From contig OU452229.1 of assembly GCA_911728455.2 (NCBI GenBank), forward strand, positions 21,602,865 through 21,666,864: a DNA stretch of 64,000 nucleotides. The letters run 5' to 3'. Under the pieces are notes generated by a model. That model saw nothing but the letters and a program-made list of their open reading frames with translations. It made no database searches and was not told where the DNA came from. The stretch is from Marthasterias glacialis. Taxonomy: Eukaryota; Echinodermata; Asteroidea; Forcipulatida; Asteriidae. Position numbers and translations under genes: made by a program. Positions 12,801-22,350 of this stretch are shown in pieces; positions within the stretch are counted from its first letter, which is position 1; the number at the start of each line of letters is the position of its first letter.

Positions 12801-15800
12801 TGTGGGTTCGGATCCTAACCAAGTAACACGCATTATAGGACCTTAAAAGACCCAGTCGGCTCAGAGCAGAAAGGACGTTTACCGAGTCCGAGGATCTATC
12901 TGTGGGTAGAACACAAATATAAAAGATTATGATCATTGCTTAATCATTGCTTGCACCACGAATTTCCATTGATGCATTCTCACCATTTCGATGATCAATC
13001 ATTTTAAAATCCTTAGATCAGTGAGGAATACGCCTTCTTCGCCAAGGAGGCGGTGTCCCGAGAGCTGGAGGAACTGCTGATGCTTCAAGACCAAGAACTC
13101 TACGGTAACCCGCTGGGTCTTCAGCCTGTAAATCCCGTGGACACAGACTATGTGAGTGCAGGACACCAACTAGCTTAGCACAGAACTGTGTTGCTTAAAG
13201 CCAGAAACGGGTTCCCATCCAAAACAAAAAACCGTGTAAAGTATTCTGTTTGAGACTGGTTCCCAGCAGCAGCGTGCCCCCTTATGTAGATACATGTAAT
13301 TCATAAAAAAAACGTGGTACCTGCCTCGACCTCCCTCCCTCCCCCACGTCCACTGAAAAGCTATGCCCCCTCGCCCCCCCCCCCCCCCCCCGTGCCCAAG
13401 TGAAAAAAATCCTGGCTACTCCACTGGTTCCCAGCACTGTTTTGCTTGGTAGCTCTTTTTAACTGGCGTGTTAACTATGATTGTTGTGATAGAGCGGTCT
13501 AATGCAGAGTTTGTCAAAACTCCATGTCGTGGGTTCGAATCCTGTTTTAGGGTGCTCATTTCCATGGAGTTGCTCAAATGTCTTCTGGATATTTTGTACG
13601 CAGGTTGAAGAGATATTGAACAGACCTGCACCGTACAACCCTCAAGATTACATCGACTACCCCATGCCGTATGAGGAGACGTACCCGGAGTCCATCGACT
13701 ATGAGATGTTCCAGAAACCCTACTCCGAAGGTGAGAAAATTAACAGCAAAAAGAATGTGACTGATGTCATTTTTTGCATCGTCCATGAAGACTTAATATG
13801 AACTTGTTGACACCGAGGTATGGCAAGCAATGTCTAGTCCGTGCTTATGTGAGTCCGGGTGGTGGGTGGTAAACAGCTGGATTCGAACCCACGACCTAAA
13901 CGCAATCAGAGCAGATCTATATAAAAAAATTGCGAAGGCCGTATGTCTACAAACCACCTGACAGACATGTTTCTTTTCTGGCTGGCGAGATACTACAATG
14001 GTCATATGGGGATTTTTTTTTCATTTTGTGTCACGATTTCCACAAAATTCAAGAGTATAAAAATAACAGCTGAACACGTTTTGATATGTGCCCCTTTCAT
14101 ATCAAAAGTTGATAAAATTGGACAGTACGATCCTCATAAGATATAAGATGTTGTGTTTTCTTCCACAATTTGGGCTGTGTACAAATCGTGCCGGCAGGAA
14201 GTCCAGGCTCTGTGGCTCTTTTCTAAACACGTGATATCACGTTTTACTTGGTCTATCTTGCCAAAACGTTACCGCCGCTGAATTTGTAATCTTTCTGTCT
14301 AGTGGTTTACGTGAAGTCTGTTTAGCAACGTGTAGTACACGCAAGCTCAAGCATGAGATTTTAAATTAAAAAAAAATCGTTTTCGTCGTACGAAATCTTG
14401 TACCATAAGCATATATTTTTCGCTTACGGTAAGCAGTTTCAAGAAGAAAATGTGTAACACCAGTTTGGGAAAAGTACATTCATGAAAATTCTCCCACTAG
14501 TTTTCAAGACACGAGCGCCAGTATCAAACACCAGTATGGATGCTCTTCTGTGGCCCTTCTCGAAAGCGCGGCTTTGGCGCCGGCTTCGGCCTATAGGCTC
14601 TGTCAGTTATTTTGAAAATGTGCGCTTTCGACACGGGGCTTCCAACAGGCGCACGGTGCCAAAGCCGGAACCAAAGCCGTGATTTTGCAAAGGGCCTGTG
14701 TCTCCCGTGCTAGCCGAGACCAAATGGTTTCCTCATAATATTTGCGGCGTTTATAAGTATCATTCCAGAGTAATGTTCATTAGCTTTGTACTTCGGATCA
14801 TCACTAAAACACAATCATGCCATGTTTCTTATTGAAAAAAGGGTGCACATCATAAAGTTCTGAATCGATATTTTTCCTATGTAACTGTTTGATCACAGAG
14901 ACTATTGCCCTGTCCGAGATTGCTAACATTGTTGCCGACCAAATTGAAAATGGCGAGATGTCAACAGACAGAGGAGAGAGAATTATAGGTGAGATAGCCT
15001 GCAGTAAACAAAATGGACCCTCGAACAATACTATAGGCTCAGCTGCAAAACGAGGTTTGATAAAGCAACCCTTTGTGGGCTGTGAGGCAGCGGCGTAGCC
15101 GGGGGCTTGAGGCAGCTGTCCGCTCCCCCCCCCCCCTTGTGGAACATTTTACCCCCCCCCCCCCTGCTTGCCAGCCCCCTGTCAGCCTCTAGACACCGTG
15201 AAATTTGTTGCTATAATCAGGCAATTTTAACTGAAATTATCCCCTCTACAGACATCTGTGCCCCCGCCCCTCCTCCCTTCAAAATAGATTCTGGCTGCTG
15301 TTAAGCCGTGTCTGAATTGACGACTTTGGCTAAGGCTGTTGCTAAGGGCAGCTATGCTTCAACGTTGGGATCCAGCCACAGCTGATGGCTCGACAACAGC
15401 CAGACTGTGCTAATGGGGACATATCGTATGTTCTGTGGTCCAGTATTCTATGTATGCTTTCATTTCTGCACTTTCTGCATTTTCTCTTGTAAGGATGACT
15501 TAAGTATTACATGAGGTTCCAGAGGGAGATATGCAGGCCATGAATTCCACCTCCCCGCACCCCACCCTATCCCCACCTCCTACCTCCTCTCGCCCCCCCC
15601 CCCCGAAAAAAGGGACTCTACTGAAAACAAACAAAGAAAATTGTTCCAAACGTCGAGACTTTACACCACCTCCATATTCTTCTCAAAACCACCATTTTCA
15701 GTGATAGATATTTACATGCTGTAATCGCAAACCAAACATGAGATTCTAACATGGTTGCTCTTAAATGTTCTTCAGAAATTTTCCCAAAACCCTTCAAAAA

Positions 15801-17413
15801 AAACAAATAGTTTTCGTTTCAATGCAAAGAGAATAACTATTATTGTTGTTTGTGTTCTACAAATGCTCCCTAATCCAGACATCCTCTCACAGCTCCTACC
15901 GGAAAGTTTCTGGAACGACGGAGACATCTCAGAGGAGATGATGCAAGAGATGGGCCAAGATTTCTCCAACCTCTACCCGGCCATGCCCGTCGGAGACGGA
16001 TACCACGCCTACGAAGACGAAAAGGACGTGCCCATACCGGGCGGCGACAGGCACGTCAAAGAAGAGGTGGTAGTGGACAAGGAGGGACGACCCGTTGCAG
16101 AGGTGTTCCAGACCGAGGAAAAGCAGGAGACAGGAGACGTCTTGGAGGGAGAAGATGCCGAAGACGCCGAAGAGGAACTTGAGAAAGAGTTACAGGAGAT
16201 CGAACCAGAGGCACAAGATGAAGTTGAACAAGCGCTTCAAGGTGGTTTTAAACTTACTCCAAAATTTTTAATCCCATCTCTAAAAAAAGGGGGGGACAGA
16301 AAACGTAAATAGATAAATAAATTAACAAAATGTAAAATTAAAATAAAGAAAGGAAAATCCTCATTTGACAATTTGTTCGTTTTCTGATACATTCTTGAGG
16401 ACAAAGTTTAGGTGAGTGTATACCCCCTATTTCCGCTTTAATGCATCATTAATGTTCATTATTTATTCCCCCTTTGACCAACAGATGTTGAGGAGATTGC
16501 AACGGCTGAGGAGGAGGCTAAAGATGACCTCGATGACCAGATGATTGAGGCCGCTAATGACAACTCTGCATGGAGGGACCTCGTATTGCTGCTCGACGAA
16601 GGTAACTATAGTCTCAATTCGGGACGCTGAACCTGGAAATAAATTAAAATTATGTGTCTGGTCTATTCAAAGGAACGGTTTGAGCTTTGTTGTCTTCCAA
16701 AATCGCTTCAGAACAAGAACTGCATTTATAGTGAGGATTTTCTTTACCAAGTTAAAAAAATAAAAAGTTGGTTTAAAGCACGTGTGTCAAAGTCCAGTAT
16801 CCGCACTTTATGTGACCCAACATAGTACATGAACAATTACCTTAAGTTTAAATTTAAACTCAATCGGTCATCGATAAAATGGTGGGAAAAAAACTTAAAT
16901 GTTTTCCCTTTTTTCAAATATATGGAGTTTTGGACTCGCGAGATCAAAACGAATCATTTCTCAAAAACTGCAGCATTTCAAGCCAAAATTATTTCAAGGG
17001 AAGTTATACACCATGGCCATCTTTATAAGTTGGGGAGGTAGAGCCTTCTGCTCTACCAGCCAGGCTTCTGATGGATGATACCCAAGCCTACATCCTTACG
17101 GACTGTAAAGGGAGGTTACCCTGTTTCAGCCCCAGGAGTAGGTGGCAACGGCCCCTGGGAAAAAACAGTTGATTTGTAGCCCACACCTCGAGTGGCTTAC
17201 TGGCCCTGTGTGTCTATTTCCACTATGCTGCACACACCATTTTCTGGAACACTGAACACTTCTTTGAAAGACAATATTATTTTAATGTTTTGATTAATAA
17301 CTTCAAACTGTATTTATTTATTTTTTTCGTTTGCAGGAAAAGTTTCAGACGAGTTACTGAAAGAACTTGGAATTTTCAACAAAGATCTGGATTTAAGGGG
17401 CGAATTGGAATAA
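9794..17413 (+). CDS. Secretogranin III-like acidic secretory protein (5' end missing)
   Basis: Nine exons join in frame to about 442 codons ending at TAA 17411-17413. Every border is AG/GT, and the phases run 0,1,1,0,0,1,1,1,1 at exon starts. The product is very acidic and has no cysteine and almost no dibasic sites, so it is not a typical multi-peptide prohormone. It contains several helix-turn-helix units with the pattern hydrophobic helix, E/D-x-G, hydrophobic, S/T, acidic helix: LLEQGFISEE (exon 4 junction), DQIENGEMSTDR (exon 6), FWNDGDISEEMMQEM (exon 7), LLLDEGKVSDELLKEL (exons 8-9). Vertebrate secretogranin III (about 468 residues) has similar acidic composition and similar units, including one after an LT-x-x-D motif and one at its C-terminus; here LTEQDA occurs in exon 3. 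Secretogranin III binds cholesterol-rich granule membrane and chromogranin A and helps sort cargo into dense-core granules. The signal-peptide exon is not visible. The homology is inferred from architecture; an unrelated acidic repeat protein is the alternative. Confidence 0.5.
11288..11458 (+). CDS. Granin-like gene, exon 2 of visible set
   Basis: Encodes a 57-residue acidic segment (ISNETPEEVEGSG through NEVSYA) with clusters EEEKEE and DDGSD. It starts and ends in phase 1. There is no predicted transmembrane stretch and no cysteine. The donor is GTAGGA. Confidence 0.55.
11723..12007. repeat. Double palindromic element with GTGGATTTCACAAAG ends
   Basis: The outer ends (GGTGTGGATTTCACAAAG and its inverse near 11985-12005) enclose an inner palindrome at about 11860-11895, GAAATCCACC-CC-AGGGGTGGATTTC. 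The whole thus looks like two foldback units head to head. Arms repeat AGTCCTAACTTA-type sequence. It lies in an intron of the granin-like gene. Elements of this type are abundant in echinoderm and other deuterostome DNA. Confidence 0.7.
12233..12396 (+). CDS. Granin-like gene, exon 3 (LT-x-x-D helix)
   Basis: After the acceptor TTCCTCTCCAG it encodes FDDNFDDYHLTEQDARELL, then a helical run to VGMLLEQGF, where it ends in phase 0 at GTGAGT. The LT-x-x-D start followed by an amphipathic helix and E-x-G is the closest local match to vertebrate secretogranin III. The helix unit is completed by the next exon (ISEEYAFFAKEAV). Confidence 0.6.
12755..12905 (+). repeat. tRNA-like repeat, family C fragment
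   Basis: Contains a box-B-like TGTGGGTTCGGATCC followed by ACCGAGTCCGAGG. The same combination (box B then a CGGGAAAGT/ACCGATGTG tail) recurs at 13478-13575, 13803-13935, 49783-49925 and 60255-60425. It is probably a degenerate tRNA-derived SINE. Confidence 0.4.
13017..13151 (+). CDS. Granin-like gene, exon 4
   Basis: Exactly 45 codons, phase 0 to phase 0, from ISEEYAFFAKEAVSRELEEL to NPVDTDY, with donor GTGAGT. It holds the second helix of the first repeat unit and then a Pro/Asn-rich linker. Confidence 0.6.
13478..13575 (+). repeat. tRNA-like repeat, family C fragment
   Basis: GATAGAGCGGTCTAATGCAG resembles box A, and CGTGGGTTCGAATCCTG is a good box B. No full cloverleaf can be drawn. It lies directly upstream of the exon at 13604. 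Confidence 0.4.
13604..13730 (+). CDS. Granin-like gene, exon 5 (Tyr/Pro-rich acidic linker)
   Basis: Encodes 42 residues with repeated Tyr and Pro (YNPQDYIDYPMPYEETYPES), ending in phase 1 at GTGAGA. The composition differs from the helical exons. Tyrosines next to acidic residues are possible sulfation sites, as known in granins; that is inference. Confidence 0.55.
13803..13935 (-). repeat. tRNA-like repeat, family C fragment, inverted
   Basis: Read on the minus strand it carries GGTCGTGGGTTCGAATCC (box B) and then a degenerate tail ending ACCTCGGTGTC. It is oriented opposite to its neighbour at 13478. Confidence 0.4.
13994..14242 (-). repeat. Dispersed repeat E, copy 1
   Basis: About 250 bases match, as the reverse complement, 33452-33735. 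Shared landmarks are AGTCCAGGCTCTGTGGCTCT, TATCAAAAGTTGATAA and TAACAGCTGAACA. It is of unknown class and lies in an intron of the granin-like gene. Confidence 0.6.
14899..14988 (+). CDS. Granin-like gene, exon 6 (repeat unit)
   Basis: A 90-base exon, phase 1 to phase 1, encoding TIALSEIANIVADQIENGEM and STDRGERII. It is one self-contained helix-Gly-helix unit. A phase 1-1 exon could be skipped without breaking the frame. Confidence 0.55.
   Translation, partial: RLLPCPRLLTLLPTKLKMARCQQTEEREL
15879..16241 (+). CDS. Granin-like gene, exon 7 (largest)
   Basis: Encodes 121 residues, phase 1 to phase 1. It starts DILSQLLPESFWNDGDISEE (a repeat unit), continues through an aromatic/Pro segment, and ends in a long Glu-rich coil (EEELEKELQEIEPEAQDEVE). 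The open frame continues upstream and downstream into intron sequence, but the acceptor CTAATCCAG and the donor GTGGTT keep phase with the neighbouring exons. Confidence 0.6.
16485..16601 (+). CDS. Granin-like gene, exon 8
   Basis: A phase 1-1 exon encoding VEEIATAEEEAKDDLDDQMI and then NSAWRDLVLLLDE. The acceptor is TTGACCAACAG and the donor GTAACT. Its C-terminal helix forms the last repeat unit together with exon 9. Confidence 0.6.
17337..17413 (+). CDS. Granin-like gene, last exon and stop
   Basis: After TTTTTTTCGTTTGCAG it encodes KVSDELLKELGIFNKDL, then DLRGELE and TAA. The chain thus ends with a repeat unit, as secretogranin III does. A poly(A) signal was not pinned down; AATAAA-like sequences occur downstream. 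Confidence 0.6.
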
Positions 17414-18155
17414 TTAAAAAAAATAATAATAACACCTTGATATTGGAAACGGATTCAAAGAGGTTAATGTAACATTACCAACTGAGGCAAAAGTTTTAAG
17501 ATAAATGGACCAATGGTAAAAAAAAAATCGTATTTTTTAAAACTCGTTCCTGTTGAAAAGAAACATACAACATCTGTTTTGAATTACACCCGTTCGTTCC
17601 AACCGTCCTGTTTAAACTGCAGCTAGTAAAACAGTTATGCCGCGGGTGTGTGAAATCACACACTCTCAGCTCTGTGCATATCGGTGTTTCATTTTTGTTG
17701 TTTTTACGAAACGGTACAATGGAACTTTTTATACAAATTCTCAAGACGTGTTTCACGCTTAATCAAAGATGAAATGGCTTGAAATCTTCATTCACCATGG
17801 TATAATAACTTCAAGAAAATTAACACTCATTAAAAGTGTGCTTTTGGTTCTTCGATCGTTTCATAACAACTTCGTCTCTTTCTTAATTAGACATGATATT
17901 TCTCAATAGTTCACACAAAAACGTCTTCTTAACTTCAAGATCACCAGACATCACTGGGAGACGTTCAAGCTCTTTCACCTCAAGAATACTTCCTAAATTC
18001 CACATCACTCTGAATAATCCTCCATTGTTCTTTTGACTCACGTGTACTTTGTAACCATCGTCTAGACAATCGTGCAGCCTTGTGCCCATTATTGTCACTT
18101 CTCTCTTACAAACTTAAAGTTCTTCGTGCCACTTAAAAACATTCCTCACAACTCG
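17414..18155. other. 3' flank of granin-like gene
   Basis: AT-rich sequence that probably includes the 3' UTR. The short reading frames here lack recognisable content. Confidence 0.35.
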
Positions 18156-18285
18156 TATCCTGATGGTAAGTGATGACGTTTTGCAGCCGGATGTGCAATG
18201 TAAACGAATGGTATACATACTTGTACATGAACATTCGTCACACTGTACTTCCGGCTCCGAAACGTCATCCCTTACCAACAGGATA
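18156..18285. repeat. Short inverted-repeat MITE
   Basis: The ends TATCCTGATGGTAAGTGATG and, reversed, TATCCTGTTGGTAAGGGATG are inverted repeats that continue through ACGTTT/AAACGT and CCGG for about 45 bases each. It is non-coding. Confidence 0.65.
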
Positions 18286-19467
18286 GGTTTTATAGGCGTT
18301 TCATTCTCAATTATTTTGATACTTTTTTGTTTTGTTTTTGAGAAACCCATAGCGATTTGCTAGTACATTATTGCAACGTGGCATGTAATTTCCACTGAAT
18401 TTGCTGGCGAGGAGATCGACGGGCAATACAATTCTCAATTGAGCTACTCAGTGAAGCTCTATATTTAACTTGTTGCAATAACGTCAAGAGTTACCCATTT
18501 TCATTAGTCATTCTATTTTTTTCCTCTCCATTTTTATATAAAACTAAAGGATACAGAACTGAGACAGTAATATTTTCAGTAATATTTTCGTGGGAAGCCG
18601 TTGAGGTATTTCGTTTATAGTGTGGCCTTAATTAAAACAAATTATTCAAATAAAAAAAAACAATCTGGAAAATCGTTTTATTTCCAAGATAACAAATTCG
18701 CGTTCGTCTGGGCTCTTTTGTTAATTTTCATACGCTATTTTCTGTCAATATTTAAAAAAACAAAAACAAAAAAATAATATAGATATAGTCTTAAAATACT
18801 GCGAGGTATAGTTTCGATGTACAGACTGGTCGCCTTCATGTCGCAATTGTTGTATGCATAAAACTCTAGCGTGTCTCTAACCAAAATGATTAAAACAAAA
18901 CCAGTATATTTAAAATAGTAATTCAATTGTAAGAGAGATTTTTCGATTATATTATCAAGATATTATTAAGATATTATAGCATATTATATAAGTCAGATAT
19001 TTATTGTTACTTGATGAAGATTTCAGCTGTATTTTTCTATTTATACATTTGACTTACAAAATGGCACAGAATGCATTATCCGATGTAAACATTTATTCCT
19101 TTATTTTGAAATATATCATCATGACTATAATTCCACACTTAGATTTGTCATCCTTATAATTAGAGGCGTGAAATACTATACCCAACTATTTGTTAGTGTT
19201 TATATAGAGCACCCGATTCTCCACTGAAACACCGAGAAGTATTTTACGACCGAGAAATTCAGTCCACACCCAAAACTGTTTCAACTTTATTGGTTTGTGT
19301 TGAATATTTTGCAAAGTGTAAGGACAAAATTACCACAGAACTAAACTCCAATTAAACCGCTTTGCCTAGCCACTGTAGGTTATAATGCTTGCCGCCAAGC
19401 AGGATTTCCTTGCTTAGAAACCTCCTATGATGCTACCATGATATCCTGATAGAACATCCACTCTATC

Positions 19468-19745
19468 AAGCCGCCAGCTCAACATTGGTAAGAAAGAAAG
19501 ATTTACACATACCTTACATGGTTTAAAGATAATGATGGAAGAAAAAAGTCCCCTTTTCGTCTCATAAGACCAAAATTCTGCCTAAAAGAATGCGTAAAAA
19601 ATGCTGAATGCATTTTTACCGTTTTCTCGCAAATGAAACAACGAACTGGGCTAAAATTTTCACAGGTTGGTTTTATAACATACCTTGCTTTGTGTAAAGA
19701 ATGGGAGCATTTACAGACACTTTACTGGGCTTTAAGCGAGGCGAA
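19468..19745. mobile_element. TTAA-flanked MITE family A, internally deleted copy
   Basis: Starts at CCAGCTCAACATTGGTAAG and ends in ACTGGGCTTTAA. The central CGTCTC region is shortened compared with the other copies of the family (25539, 34475, 50430, 56388, 57527). Confidence 0.65.
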
Positions 19746-20750
19746 TTGCGGTATCATGATACGTGATCCCTCGCTTACAAGCTACGGTGGCTATCATGAT
19801 ACGTGGCCCTTCGCTTATAAGCTTCGGTGGTTAATCGAATCGGGTGCTGAAACGGACACTAAAAGGCACTTTCGCAAACTATGACTTCGACTTCAGATCC
19901 CAAAGTGAAGTGGGACGACACGGACTTCACAAATAGCGGATAAGGTCCAAGTCAGAGCCTGTTACGGAGCCTGAGTTTTGAAAATGCCTTGATTCGCGAC
20001 TTTAAAAAAAATAGCCTTTTAGTTTACAAAATGTACCTGTACGAATGAAAACGTTTCTTAAATTTGAGCATCTGGTTTTATATGAAAACAAATATTACAT
20101 AATTCGGTAAGCACTTATTTTTATTATTATTATTATTACCGGTATTATATTTTTTTGTTCAAATATAGAAAAATGCTTACTCGGTTCCTTTTATTTGGAA
20201 ATGGATTAATAAGCTTACAAAATTTGTAAAAACTTCAACACAACTTCTTCTTTTCAAATTAATGTCCATCAGCGCAATCAAGATTGCTTATGATCATGAG
20301 CCAGCCTTATCGCATATAGATCGCAGCAGACGTCTAGGTAACAGACTTGTTTAAAACTCGCTGCAGCCGTAATAACCACCCATGCCGATGCTGTACATAA
20401 CGCTATAATGTATTACAATTAATAATTTAATAACTAAATGTTGTAAATAATACGGCGTCTTTGTGATATGATAATAATCAACAGATTTATGAAGAAAATC
20501 TATAAAATATTGTTCTCTACGAAAAAAAAAAAGCTTGCAGTGTATTCAAACCGTTGAAATATCCAAGATATCAAATATCATTACCAAAATTATATTCGTA
20601 TTAAACGCATGTATTCTTAGTGATACCTCGCAACATGGCTACTATAATTTATAGTTCACAAGTAGAATACTTTGTATATATTATTATTATTATAATTATT
20701 ATCAAACAGTTAGAAGTAAATAAGGTCGTATATTAAAATAGCATTCTTGT

Positions 20751-20866
20751 GTACGGAGCTCCAGAATTGACGCAACAAATTATTATATTAAAAGAGAATG
20801 TCAGCTTGGTGTGTAGAAATTATCTCGTTTTTCGATGAGTGGCATGGCAGTTCCGGAGCTCCGTAC
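20751..20866. repeat. Small inverted-repeat element
   Basis: Bounded by GTACGGAGCTCC and its exact inverse GGAGCTCCGTAC about 116 bases apart. The interior is non-coding. Confidence 0.5.
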
Positions 20867-21458
20867 TTGTGCATACATGGTCAAAAAATACATGTACATC
20901 ACCATCTGTTATGTAGAGCTTTCTGCATTTTGTGAAAATGGGTAAAATGATGCGTAGAAATGTGCTGTTAACATGTAGCTATGAACTTCGTAAAGCGACA
21001 GTTTTTGAGATCCCAATGTTTGTCATAACCGCAGCAGCTGACAAAAGAATGGCATATATAATACAGGGTTAAAAAGCCATTTGAAAATAATTAGTATTTA
21101 TTGAACTAAATCAATAATCCAGCTGGAATCAGAGAAAGGGCTTAAGAGACGTTCTGGAATGAGAGATCAATGGAACCAGTAAACTGTAAAGCAATCCCGG
21201 AGTTTTTGAGAATCCTTGATTCTGTGAGAAAGTGGGCGACTGGAAGAGATTCACTCTCTGTATATTTTTCTCATAAATTAGTAAATTGCCTAAAAACGGG
21301 TGTGCCCAAGGAGGGGCGCTTTGCCTCTCCCATCCCTCCCATCATTGTATCGGATGCAGCTAAACCTCTCTATTTTGCCGTCTAACTCGACTCCATCCTC
21401 ATACTTCCCGCCGCCCAACTATAGTCTCAGTCACTTTCCAATTTTGTGGGATAACACC

Positions 21459-21572
21459 AGGAGACTTTCGTGGACGCTAGGTGGCAGCAGTCTCCAGGTA
21501 AAGCCATTGCACATGCTCAGAACTACCTTGTATCGTCTCAGTGCTGCCACCTAGCGCTCCATATAGTCTCCC
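21459..21572. repeat. Palindromic mini-element with CTCF-like arms, copy 1
   Basis: Ends AGGAGACTTTCGTGGACGC and (inverse) GGGAGACTATATGGAGCGC, each followed by CTAGGTGGCAGCA-type sequence, form an inverted pair. The inner arms resemble the CTCF core in opposite orientations. A second copy is at 46520-46583. Confidence 0.6.
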
Positions 21573-21959
21573 ATCTTGGAGACAAAAAAATTCACAACAT
21601 CCTATGAAAAATAGGAATGTATAAACTATAATTTATTTGCTGACAGAGATTTTACTTGAGCTGTTTTTCAATATTTCAAAAAAAAAGTTTTATTTTTACA
21701 TCAGGCGGGTCAGTTTAATGCATAAGTTTATTTTTCGTTGACACTTGTGTTATTGGAAACAACGATCAGGATATAACGTGTGTTCAGTGTGATTTATAGA
21801 AATAATACAATGTTTAAAACAAGATTAATATTATTAGTAAGACGATTAAAAAGCTGGTGTTTACAAATAAATCAGAGGCAAGTGATAGTGGACTGATAAC
21901 AACTCTAATCACACAAGAGCATAAGAATGCGAGTCCACACCGAGTACTGCATTGCGCTT

Positions 21960-22350
21960 ATCACTATACAAGGTCTGCTTGACCCAAACGGTTCTGACCC
22001 GGTATGTACTTAAACTGGGTCAAATATGATCCATATTCTGAGTCGTCCTATTCGATCAGGCAGACTCATTTTGGGTCAGTCTCATCCGGATTCTCTGTCA
22101 GTGAAATAACCCTGACTCTGAATCGAAATTCTGATCCTGATTTCAAATCAGTTGGACACAAAAGGGTCCACACTGATCCGGAAAGAATATTCTAGCCCAC
22201 ATGGGAACATTGGGATCCGGATCAAGTTTCATCCAGAAGTCTAGTACCGGTTATTGAAGATTGTGCTCCAAGAAGATCCGTTCCTGGCGAATTCAGACTG
22301 ATCCGGGTCAGATAGTAGCAGTCGGAATCTGGGTCACTTGATCAAAAACG
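21960..22350. other. Segment rich in GGGTCA/TGACCC and GATCCGG
   Basis: Half-sites of the type GGGTCA or TGACCC occur about six times near 21971, 21996, 22016, 22073, 22308 and 22331. GATCCGG or CCGGATC occurs near 22159, 22215 and 22303. The segment has no coding evidence. It may be a worn inverted repeat (AACGGTTCT occurs near both ends) or a receptor-binding region. Confidence 0.35.

Noticed and set aside
15755..16312. Start methionine at 15755 for the largest granin-like exon
   Set aside because: The frame upstream of 15879 is AT-rich intron, and the acceptor at 15878 agrees in phase with the preceding exon.
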